5,522 bases of DNA, taken from contig CAVYHJ010000017.1 in the NCBI GenBank assembly GCA_963768165.1, forward strand, positions 1 through 5,522, written 5' to 3'. Source of the DNA: CAVYHJ01 sp963768165 [NCBI: uncultured bacterium] (GTDB taxonomy: Bacteria > UBP4 > UBA4092). A program made the translations under genes and the position numbers. This document shows, piece after piece, positions 1 to 5,522 of this stretch (position 1 is its first letter; every line of letters begins with the position of its first letter). Under the pieces are notes generated by a model. That model was not told the origin of the DNA. It did no database searches and saw only the letters and a program-made list of their open reading frames with translations.

Positions 1-1643
1 GATTGTGCCACGGGTCCCGGAACGGCACTGGCATATAACGATACACCGGGTCCCTGGGCTGTAGGGGTTGAACTTAATTTGTCTATATAATCGAAACAGT
101 ATTTCTTTTCTTCCGGCAACGGATAACGGGATAAGGTCGCCAGGTACAGCCAATCAATCCGCTCGGAATTGGATTTGGCGTTCTTCAGGATCGTTCCCAG
201 AGTTCCCCCGCCGGGACGGGCTTTAATTCCTTGATTGACCAAATTCCCGTTCAACAGCATCAATGCCTGCGGAATGGTTCCCTGGAAACTTTCATCCTCT
301 TCCATTTCGTCATTATCAAAAATAAACACAAACTTGCGCAGGTAACCGTCTTTTAGTTTTTCCATTTGATCCGGATTGATATTTCGGCGGGTTTCTTCAA
401 TCCCTGTGGATTCCATCAGGGAATAAAATAATTCTTCCGCGCTCATGGGACGCAGATAAGCGTGAGAATAATACTCATGGTCTTTCTCATTGTCTCCCGT
501 TTTCCGTGAACTCAACTGGTAGGTCTTGGAATTGGTAATGACCCGTACCAGGTATTTTAAGTCATAGTGATGGCGCATGAAATCATCCGCCAGAAAATTC
601 AATAACTCCGGATGCGTAGGTGTTTTCGAAAGGTCATCAATCGGGTCCACCAGCCCTCTACCCATGAAATGATCCCACATCCGGTTTACAATCGCTTTGG
701 CAAAATACGGGTCGCTGGGAGAAGTCACCAGGCGGGCGAGTTCCACCCGGCGATTGGTGCGAAAACTATTATCAATGGTTTCTCCCGTGATAAATTTGGG
801 TTGAACGGCGCCCTGGTCTTCTTTATTGGGAATATAGACATCTCCGCGGGGACGGTCGTAAATTTCTACGCCGATCACCTTTTTATCTTCCCGCACGGGT
901 TGCGTTTTCGTGCGCGCGAAAAATGCCGCCATCGCCCAGAAATCCGTTTGTTTGATATCTTTTTCATAGGGGTGATTGTGGCATTGGGCGCATTGGATTT
1001 GTTTTGCCAAAAATAGCTTGGACATGTTACCCGCGAGGTCTTCCGGTTTGGCTTCATAACGGGCAATGTAAAATCCCGCCGGGTTATCCATCGTCCCGCC
1101 ATCGGCGGTCAGTAGCGCGGTCACAAATTGGTCGTAGGGCATATCTTTATTAAACGTTTCCGCCAGCCAATCTTTCAGCTCGCGCGGTTTCACCAATTGC
1201 TGCCGGTACTGGCGGCCCACCAGCCATTTCGTCCAGATATTCGCCCAGTTATCTCCATAACGTTTACTGTCCAAGAGTTCTTGAATTTTTTCCTGGCGTT
1301 TGGTGGGACTGGTACTTTTCAGAAATTCAGAGACTTCGGTAGCTGTGGGAATTTCACCGACAATATCAATGGAAACCCGCCGTAAGAATTCCTCATCGGT
1401 GGTAAGCGGAGACGGCTTCAATCCCTGATTCTTCCATTCCGCTGAAATGTATTGGTCAACCTTTTTGGTAGCGTTGGCAGAATCCCCCGATGATCTTACG
1501 GGAAAAATAAATGTATCCTGTACCGTGGCGGCTATGGAAAGTAACGAACCCACCATGATTAGGCAGAGTAACCCAAAGAGAGAATAAGTCGTATTATGAA
1601 CAGTTTTTCCTGGTATAGAAATAGCCTGTTTTTTCTTTCGCAT
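1..1643 (-). CDS. DUF1549/DUF1553 (PSCyt2/PSD1) domain protein, 3' end missing
   Basis: An open frame with no stop runs from ATG at 1643-1641 to the window edge, giving about 547 residues. An in-frame TAA at 1667-1665 lies just upstream, so this ATG is the first possible one. The N-terminus is basic (MRKKK) and is followed by a hydrophobic segment at about residues 21-39, a signal peptide or membrane anchor, so the protein is probably exported. The DUF1549 (PSCyt2) region starts near residue 62 and contains RRVSIDIVG (88-96) and the motif CAQCHNHPYE (C218, C221, H222), a CxxCH that could bind haem c or a metal. DUF1553 (PSD1) starts near residue 298 (RRVELARLV), with NRMW at 320-323, and continues to the edge. 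The LYLATLSRYPLPEE motif near 150 indicates that probably only a few tens of residues are missing. No N-terminal PSCyt1 haem domain is present. The biochemical role of this family is unknown; a DUF1501 partner is often found next to such genes and may lie beyond the left edge. Family assignment is firm; function is not. Confidence 0.93.
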   Translation of the reverse strand, partial: MRKKKQAISIPGKTVHNTTYSLFGLLCLIMVGSLLSIAATVQDTFIFPVRSSGDSANATKKVDQYISAEWKNQGLKPSPLTTDEEFLRRVSIDIVGEIPTATEVSEFLKSTSPTKRQEKIQELLDSKRYGDNWANIWTKWLVGRQYRQQLVKPRELKDWLAETFNKDMPYDQFVTALLTADGGTMDNPAGFYIARYEAKPEDLAGNMSKLFLAKQIQCAQCHNHPYEKDIKQTDFWAMAAFFARTKTQPVREDKKVIGVEIYDRPRGDVYIPNKEDQGAVQPKFITGETIDNSFRTNRRVELARLVTSPSDPYFAKAIVNRMWDHFMGRGLVDPIDDLSKTPTHPELLNFLADDFMRHHYDLKYLVRVITNSKTYQLSSRKTGDNEKDHEYYSHAYLRPMSAEELFYSLMESTGIEETRRNINPDQMEKLKDGYLRKFVFIFDNDEMEEDESFQGTIPQALMLLNGNLVNQGIKARPGGGTLGTILKNAKSNSERIDWLYLATLSRYPLPEEKKYCFDYIDKLSSTPTAQGPGVSLYASAVPGPVAQ

Positions 1644-1655
1644 TAGGGTACACGA

Positions 1656-1662
1656 CCTTCTT
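1656..1662 (-). promoter_or_regulatory. Possible ribosome binding site of the DUF1549/1553 gene
   Basis: AAGAAGG on the minus strand lies 12 bases before the ATG at 1643. The sequence resembles a Shine-Dalgarno site but the spacing is longer than usual. It is the only purine-rich stretch between the upstream in-frame stop and the start codon. Confidence 0.4.
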
Positions 1663-1669
1663 GTTTAAT

Positions 1670-1696
1670 TGTATAGTAATTACTTCACAAATTCAA
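1670..1696 (-). promoter_or_regulatory. Weak candidate promoter for the DUF1549/1553 gene
   Basis: On the minus strand, TTGAAT (1696-1691) and TATACA (1675-1670) resemble -35 and -10 boxes, separated by 15 bases, which is shorter than the usual 16-18. Transcription would begin near 1663, just ahead of the possible ribosome binding site. The region is AT-rich, so chance matches are likely. A promoter somewhere between the terminator-like hairpin at 1823-1861 and 1643 is expected, but this exact site is only a guess. Confidence 0.25.
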
Positions 1697-1773
1697 TGCC
1701 AGTTTACAAGAACCGGGTAATAGTAGAAATTTCAAAGGTGTAGTAAATTCAAGGAGAAATGAAATAGATACAT

Positions 1774-1791
1774 TTGTACCATTAGGTACAA
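1774..1791. repeat. 18-base perfect palindrome in the intergenic region, operator-like
   Basis: TTGTACC-ATTA-GGTACAA is a perfect 7-base inverted repeat with a 4-base spacer. It lies about 130 bases upstream of the DUF1549/1553 start and about 30 bases beyond the hairpin that follows the small gene. It could be a binding site for a dimeric regulator. It could also form a hairpin; on the plus strand it is followed by ATTTTGTTT and so looks like a weak intrinsic terminator, but no plus-strand gene is present to need one. Confidence 0.35.
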
Positions 1792-1822
1792 TTTTGTTTC
1801 TATATAGAGCAGTTTTGAAAAG

Positions 1823-1861
1823 ATGCATCGGGAATTTTTGCTTTATCTATTCCCGATGCAT
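1823..1861 (-). terminator. Perfect 13-bp hairpin, probable terminator of the small gene
   Basis: ATGCATCGGGAAT (1823-1835) is the exact reverse complement of ATTCCCGATGCAT (1849-1861), with a 13-base loop. The hairpin begins 31 bases after the stop codon of the small minus-strand gene and ahead of the DUF1549/1553 gene. On the minus strand the stem is followed by TCTTTTC, a broken T-run, so this is not a textbook intrinsic terminator, but position and perfect pairing fit transcript termination or 3'-end protection. Confidence 0.55.
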
Positions 1862-1892
1862 TGGATTTGGGACAAGGTTTTTACAATAGAAA

Positions 1893-2057
1893 TTATTGTT
1901 GTTTTAATTTCTCTCGTATTTCTTTTTCCTTTTCCAATACTGCCTCTACAGTTTTGAGTTTACCATCAGAGCTTACGGCTATTAAAATTGAAGCCACTCT
2001 AATGGTTTGTCCTAGATTGATTATTGCTTTCTTTGCATCTGCATCGATTTGGTTCAT
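1893..2057 (-). CDS. Small hypothetical protein, 54 residues
   Basis: I do not recognise this protein. The chosen start is ATG at 2057-2055, preceded at a 5-base gap by AAGGCGGTGA, a close match to the Shine-Dalgarno consensus. The open frame extends upstream to a TTG at 2096, but that codon lies upstream of the TATAAT box at 2093-2088, so the ATG is preferred. The product begins MNQIDADAKKAII. It has a mixed, mildly hydrophobic centre (VASILIAVSSDGK, about 21-33) and ends in a strongly charged segment (EAVLEKEKEIREKLKQQ) that should form an amphipathic helix. It has no signal peptide, transmembrane segment or cysteine. It sits 116 bases after the HEPN-like gene and is followed by a perfect hairpin, so it looks like a separate short transcription unit. 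The signals around it make it more likely real than chance, but no homology is known to me. A 75-residue frame on the opposite strand is taken to be its shadow. Confidence 0.55.
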   Translation of the reverse strand: MNQIDADAKKAIINLGQTIRVASILIAVSSDGKLKTVEAVLEKEKEIREKLKQQ

Positions 2058-2062
2058 TTTAT

Positions 2063-2072
2063 TCACCGCCTT
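2063..2072 (-). promoter_or_regulatory. Ribosome binding site of the small gene, decides its start
   Basis: AAGGCGGTGA on the minus strand differs by one base from AAGGAGGTGA and ends 5 bases before the ATG at 2057. It is the best Shine-Dalgarno match in the window and argues for the ATG rather than the upstream TTG. Confidence 0.6.
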
Positions 2073-2087
2073 TTTTAAAAGTAAGTA

Positions 2088-2093
2088 ATTATA
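2088..2093 (-). promoter_or_regulatory. -10 box (TATAAT) upstream of the small gene
   Basis: A perfect TATAAT on the minus strand lies 30 bases before the ATG of the small gene. Initiation about 7 bases downstream, near 2080, would give a leader of roughly 23 bases that just holds the ribosome binding site. No good -35 box is seen 16-18 bases upstream (TTTTAT at best). A short inverted repeat, AATAT-TGTG-ATATT at 2095-2108, overlaps the region immediately upstream. The background is AT-rich, so a chance TATAAT is possible. Confidence 0.4.
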
Positions 2094-2173
2094 CAATATT
2101 GTGATATTTCATAAAATCAGTGCCGAAGAATGGGAAAGAACAAAAAATGTAGGAGTGACCCTATTATTTATTT

Positions 2174-3250
2174 TTATTTCAAGTGCGCTAAGAAATCTAA
2201 AATCAGAAAGGACCTTAATAGATTATCAATAGTCCCATATTTAATGTCTTCACCATGAAGTATTTTATTTCGGTTGTAAAACGAAAATGCTCGAACTTCT
2301 TTAGGCTTTTCTTTCAATTTATCTTTTTCATTTTCCTGTCCTATAGGTAAAGTACTTGCAAATAAAACAAAATGCAAAAGCAATACAGCGTGAGGCTCTG
2401 AATAACTTCCAATAGGTAACTTCATCAGCCATTCAGAATTTTTAAAAGTTTGTTGTGTTACTTTATCTTTCAGCCTCATACTATTTAAAACCAACCCTTT
2501 ATCCCTTGCAAATTCAAGAATGATACCATCAATTTGAGAAATTAAAACTGGTATTAACACACTACAGGGATTAACTTTCTTCATATTCCTTTTGTTTTTC
2601 CTAAAAGCTCTTAGCACATTAAGACAAGAAAGAAAAATTGAAATCCTTGGTTTGAATAATTTATTTGTTTTCCAACTTTTAATCATTAATTCAATCTCTC
2701 TGTAACTGTCATTAGCAAAATAATCTTCATAGATTTCATTGATTTGTGAATTTGTCTTGTCGAAAATATCTGACGATAATAATTGATCTTTAATTTCTTT
2801 GTCTTCTATATAAGAGGTTATAAACCATCCATTTTGATGCAAGTGCTCTCTTGTTTTGTCATGCCTAATTATTAGCAAAGACTCTAACGATTTTCGAATA
2901 TTCTTTATTATTTCTGACTGTTTCTCTTTAAAGGATTGAAAAGCTATACGAAAATCTTTGTAAAAGTCACCAGTACCTTTATCATATCCAAATACAACAC
3001 CTTCATTTTTAATAAAAGCTCTGCCTATTGTTTCTAAATCATCATCTGATAATTGTAGAAATTCTTCTATTGAGATTTTGGGTTCAATAAGTTGATTATA
3101 AAGGACTTTTTGAACGAACTCTTTATTACCAAGACCGTTTTCAACAAGAATTTCTTCTATATATCGGGCATGATCCCCCAAAATACAATTTAATTCTACC
3201 TCACTAAATGCCTTGATTCTAATTTTGGTATTTTTTATCTGGATTGCCAT
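2174..3250 (-). CDS. HEPN-like protein with C-terminal RNxxxHG motif, possible RNase
   Basis: This 358-residue protein belongs to no named family that I recognise. It has no signal peptide or membrane segment and is rich in Lys, Glu, Ile and Leu, so it is probably cytosolic. Visible parts: an N-terminal region ending in EEFLQLSDDDLETIGRAF (62-79); a helical stretch leading to HQNGWFITSYI (138-148); a hydrophobic helix NPCSVLIPVLISQIDGII (227-244); and a C-terminal module with a hydrophobic helix at about 284-301, a charged loop (306-319), then YNRNKILHG (325-333) and YGTIDNLLRSFLILDFL (338-354). R327-N-K-I-L-H332 fits the R-x4-H motif of HEPN ribonucleases, where Arg and His act in RNA cleavage and a polar residue usually follows the Arg. 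HEPN proteins are common in toxin-antitoxin, abortive infection and CRISPR systems. An RNase role is inferred from the motif only. The ATG at 3250 has no clear ribosome binding site and lies 23 bases after the stop of the SBBP-PKD gene, so the two may be co-transcribed. Sampled lines are only about 23-27% GC, far below the flanking genes, which suggests transfer. Confidence 0.85.
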   Translation of the reverse strand: MAIQIKNTKIRIKAFSEVELNCILGDHARYIEEILVENGLGNKEFVQKVLYNQLIEPKISIEEFLQLSDDDLETIGRAFIKNEGVVFGYDKGTGDFYKDFRIAFQSFKEKQSEIIKNIRKSLESLLIIRHDKTREHLHQNGWFITSYIEDKEIKDQLLSSDIFDKTNSQINEIYEDYFANDSYREIELMIKSWKTNKLFKPRISIFLSCLNVLRAFRKNKRNMKKVNPCSVLIPVLISQIDGIILEFARDKGLVLNSMRLKDKVTQQTFKNSEWLMKLPIGSYSEPHAVLLLHFVLFASTLPIGQENEKDKLKEKPKEVRAFSFYNRNKILHGEDIKYGTIDNLLRSFLILDFLAHLK

Positions 3251-3273
3251 AAATTATTTATTTATCTAAGATT

Positions 3274-5505
3274 CTATGAATTATGGAATCCATGATACTC
3301 ATCTAAACGCCGGTAGATTTGTGAAAGAGAATTGTCTAAATTTACTGAGTATAACATCCAATCTTCTACATCCGGTAATGGTGACACGGAAATATAATTT
3401 ATAAGTGTCATTGTACTAGAACTGTATGAATTATCTACAATTAACTGTACTGTATAAGAAGTTGGCGTACCAACCGTGGTATAGATATGCGATGGATTCT
3501 CTAAAGTACTTGTTCCATTATCTCCGAAATTCCAATTCCAACTTGTGGGATTATTTGCTGATGTGTCTGTAAAATTTACAGTTAACGCACTAAAGCCGCT
3601 AGTCGGTGTACCATAAAATCCTGCTAAAAGAGGAGCCCCCGGATATACTTGAATATAATTAGACATCGTTGAGGTACTTGTTCCATAGGAATTGCTAACT
3701 ACCAATTGAACAGTATACGAAGTTGAAACCGCGACAGTGCCGTAGGTGTAGGTTGGATTTTGTACAGTACTGGTTCCTCCATCCCCGAAATTCCAGTTCC
3801 AAGATGTTGGATTAAACCAAGACGTGTCCACAAAAGTTACTAGCAATAGCCCATATCCACTGGTAGGAGTTCCATAGAATCCTGCTTCGGGAATTGATAT
3901 TGACAATTTCGTTAGAAAAGCATTACCATTCGTACTTCTTAATATTGTACTAAAGGCATTGGTTGTAGCCGGAAAATCGGGAGAAGATGTCTCTCCCGTA
4001 ATATAGGCATTTCCGACAGAATCAACGGCGATCCCATAGCCACCGTCACTCACACTTCCACCCAAGAATGTGGAATAAATCAAAGAAGAAATACCGGATA
4101 AACTGGGATTAATTTTGCTAATAAAAGCACAGCCATTATCCCTGTTCGTTGTCTGAAAGGCATTGACGGTGACTGGAAAATCGGTAGAATCCGTATATCC
4201 TGTGATATAGGCATTCCCAGCAAAGTCCACAGTAATACCTTGGCTATTGTCACCGGGAGAAGGCCATCCACTTCCACCAAGATAAGTAGAATAAATCAAG
4301 GAAGCCGTACCGGAAAAATTCATATTGATCTTACTCACAAAAGCATTACCATTCGTATTTCTTAATGTCGTACTAAAGGCATCGGTAGTGACCGGAAAAT
4401 CAGTTGACCCTGTCTGTCCCGTGATATAGGCATTTCCTACGGAATCCACAACAATTCTTTGGCCATCAGCTCCTTTGCTTCCACCTAAATAGGTCGAATA
4501 CACTAGAGAAGAAACGCCGGATAAACTCGTATTCAGCTTACTTACAAAAGCATTAAAATGTGGCGAAATAGTATCGTTATTAATAGTCTGTAAGGCACCA
4601 GTGGTAACTGGAAAATCAAGAGAAGATGTCTCTCCCGTAATATAGACATTACCGTTTTCATCTACGGCAATTCCGTTGCCAGAATCTCCGTATCCATTTG
4701 CGCCTAAATAGGTCGAATACATTAGAGAAGCCGTACCGGACGAACTCGTATTGATTTTACTCACAAAAGCACTGCCATAGAGTGGATTATTATTACTTGT
4801 CTGAAAGGCACTGGCGGTGACTGGAAAATCAGTAGAATCGGTATATCCTGTGATATAGGCATTACCAGAGGAATCCACAGCAATTCCTAGTCCATAGTCA
4901 GCATGGTAGCCAAAAGATATTGTGTATTGTCCTGTTCCTCCAAAAAAGGTGGAATATTCTAAGGAAGTACTACCAGACGAATTTGTATTGATTTTGCTAA
5001 TAAAAGGGCTATACTTAAAAGTGTAAGGCGTACCCCGTAAAGTCGTACTATAGGCATTGGAAGTAACCGGAAAATCGGTAGAATATGTATACCCAGTGAT
5101 ATACACATTACCAGCAAAATCTACAGCAATACCTTGGCTATAGTCACCGTTGGAATCAAATCCACTTCCACCAAGATAAGTAGAATAAATCAAGGAAGCC
5201 GTACCGAACGAATTCGTATTTATTTTACTTACAAAAATATTACTATTCGTATTACTTAATGTCGTACTAAAGGCATTGGTTGTAACCGGAAAATCAAGAG
5301 AAGATGTATTCCCTGTAATATAGGCATTCCCAGCGGAATCTATGGCAATTCCGCTTGCACCATCTCCGCCACTTCCACCAAGAAAAGTCGAATAAAGTAG
5401 TTGTCCAGCCGTTGCATGGCTAGTCAATGAGAGATACAAGATGGATAATAAGATAAAGGTGCGTTTGAGAATATTAAAACTAACCCTATGGTAGAGTTTG
5501 ATCAT
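3274..5505 (-). CDS. Secreted seven-repeat SBBP beta-propeller protein with two PKD domains
   Basis: A complete frame of 743 residues. The N-terminus (basic residues, hydrophobic core FILLSILYLSLTS at about 17-29, then HATAG) is a signal peptide, with likely cleavage after A31 or A33. Seven SBBP (beta-propeller) repeats follow, each with YSTxLGG, GIAVD, GNAYITG, DFPVT and FVSKIN motifs; their YST tyrosines are at 38, 107, 184, 263, 336, 405 and 478. Seven units match one seven-bladed propeller. Two PKD domains follow at about 541-623 and 628-708, each opening with AGFYGTPTSG and carrying WNWNFGD (569-575 and 656-662). The last 35 residues (from LPDVEDW) are unlike the repeats and carry no recognised sorting signal. 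The protein should be extracellular or surface-attached; SBBP and PKD domains usually serve binding or adhesion, and no catalytic domain is seen. The ATG at 5505 lacks a Shine-Dalgarno site and lies 9 bases after TGGTATATT, an extended -10-like sequence, so a nearly leaderless message is possible. The next gene downstream starts 23 bases after the stop. Confidence 0.93.
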   Translation of the reverse strand: MIKLYHRVSFNILKRTFILLSILYLSLTSHATAGQLLYSTFLGGSGGDGASGIAIDSAGNAYITGNTSSLDFPVTTNAFSTTLSNTNSNIFVSKINTNSFGTASLIYSTYLGGSGFDSNGDYSQGIAVDFAGNVYITGYTYSTDFPVTSNAYSTTLRGTPYTFKYSPFISKINTNSSGSTSLEYSTFFGGTGQYTISFGYHADYGLGIAVDSSGNAYITGYTDSTDFPVTASAFQTSNNNPLYGSAFVSKINTSSSGTASLMYSTYLGANGYGDSGNGIAVDENGNVYITGETSSLDFPVTTGALQTINNDTISPHFNAFVSKLNTSLSGVSSLVYSTYLGGSKGADGQRIVVDSVGNAYITGQTGSTDFPVTTDAFSTTLRNTNGNAFVSKINMNFSGTASLIYSTYLGGSGWPSPGDNSQGITVDFAGNAYITGYTDSTDFPVTVNAFQTTNRDNGCAFISKINPSLSGISSLIYSTFLGGSVSDGGYGIAVDSVGNAYITGETSSPDFPATTNAFSTILRSTNGNAFLTKLSISIPEAGFYGTPTSGYGLLLVTFVDTSWFNPTSWNWNFGDGGTSTVQNPTYTYGTVAVSTSYTVQLVVSNSYGTSTSTMSNYIQVYPGAPLLAGFYGTPTSGFSALTVNFTDTSANNPTSWNWNFGDNGTSTLENPSHIYTTVGTPTSYTVQLIVDNSYSSSTMTLINYISVSPLPDVEDWMLYSVNLDNSLSQIYRRLDEYHGFHNS
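3382..3885 (-). repeat. Two tandem PKD domain units
   Basis: Residues 541-623 and 628-708 of the SBBP-PKD protein are tandem copies offset by about 87 residues. Shared landmarks are AGFYGTPTSG, NPTSWNWNFGD, GTST, ENP/QNP, TSYTVQL and NYI. The copies are similar in DNA too, especially over the WNWNFGD region (about 3526-3548 and 3778-3800), pointing to a fairly recent internal duplication. Confidence 0.85.
3886..5394 (-). repeat. Seven tandem SBBP repeat units
   Basis: Seven units of 69-79 residues (spacings 69, 77, 79, 73, 69, 73 between successive YST tyrosines) encode the propeller. Length differences sit in two loops: after LGG and after DFPVT. The DNA is also repeated: 47 bases at 4266-4312 recur without change at 5160-5206. 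Units 1-2 and 5-6 correspond at a constant offset of 298 residues, which suggests that a two-unit block was duplicated. Confidence 0.9.
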
Positions 5506-5512
5506 AAACTAA

Positions 5513-5521
5513 GAATATACC
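5513..5521 (-). promoter_or_regulatory. Possible extended -10 element ahead of the SBBP-PKD gene
   Basis: TGGTATATT on the minus strand occupies 5521-5513 and fits the TGnTATAAT extended -10 pattern with one mismatch. It ends 7 bases before the ATG at 5505, so transcription would begin at or just before the start codon. The -35 region lies outside the window. Given only 17 bases of upstream sequence, this is tentative. Confidence 0.2.
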
Positions 5522-5522
5522 A

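Noticed and set aside
612-1385. Open frames on the plus strand (612-1016 and 1128-1385) and a second minus-strand frame (875-1102)
   Set aside because: They overlap the DUF1549/1553 gene, whose translation shows clear family motifs throughout. These frames give proteins with no recognisable features.
1823-1861. The 13-bp inverted repeat as the end of an insertion sequence or a recombination site
   Set aside because: The arms are only 13 bases apart and no transposase, recombinase or target duplication is visible. A terminator-type hairpin is simpler.
1861-2088. A 75-residue plus-strand frame opposite the small gene
   Set aside because: It begins inside the hairpin arm, has no ribosome binding site, and is antisense to the better-supported minus-strand gene.
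2142-2162. Possible terminator after the HEPN-like gene
   Set aside because: On the minus strand AGGG-TCAC-TCCT could pair over only four bases including a G-T pair, followed by a run of six T after three bases. The stem is too weak to call.
3283-3293. Short palindrome ATGGA-A-TCCAT near the end of the SBBP-PKD gene
   Set aside because: It lies within the coding sequence, is only five bases per arm and has no T-run after it, so it is likely chance.
4080-4280. A 66-residue minus-strand frame inside the SBBP-PKD gene
   Set aside because: It is an alternative frame of the repeat DNA, and the main frame is plainly the coding one.
3886-5394. The repeated DNA as a CRISPR array or other non-coding repeat
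   Set aside because: The units are 69-79 codons long, stay in frame and encode SBBP repeat motifs, so they are protein repeats.

Overview
This window is a bacterial chromosomal segment in which all recognisable genes lie on the minus strand. The best taxonomic hint is the partial gene at 1-1643. It encodes a DUF1549/DUF1553 (PSCyt2/PSD1) protein of the kind abundant in Planctomycetes, Verrucomicrobia and Lentisphaerae and also found in several candidate phyla. A second gene with seven SBBP beta-propeller repeats plus PKD domains fits a free-living Gram-negative bacterium with many secreted proteins. I infer a PVC-like or candidate-phylum bacterium, but the sequence does not allow a firm assignment.

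Layout in the direction of transcription, from high to low coordinates: (1) 5505-3274, a 743-residue secreted protein with a signal peptide, seven SBBP repeats, two PKD domains and a short unrelated C-terminal tail. (2) After a 23-base gap, 3250-2174, a 358-residue cytosolic protein of no named family that ends in an R-x4-H-G motif typical of HEPN-type ribonucleases. (3) 2057-1893, a 54-residue small protein with its own TATAAT box and a good Shine-Dalgarno sequence. (4) 1861-1823, a perfect 13-bp inverted repeat that probably acts as terminator. (5) An AT-rich intergenic stretch with an 18-base palindrome. (6) 1643-1, the DUF1549/DUF1553 gene, which runs off the left edge of the window.

Base composition changes sharply along the window. 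Hand-counted 60-base lines in the DUF1549/1553 gene are about 50-53% GC, those in the SBBP-PKD gene about 38-47%, and those in the 358-residue gene about 23-27%. The HEPN-like gene and the small gene therefore look like an AT-rich insertion in a more balanced background, which suits an accessory, possibly defence-related gene.

No functional link between the secreted SBBP-PKD protein, the HEPN-like protein and the DUF1549/1553 protein can be shown from the sequence. The strongest lead for something undescribed is the HEPN-like protein. No CRISPR array, tRNA, rRNA or insertion sequence was seen.
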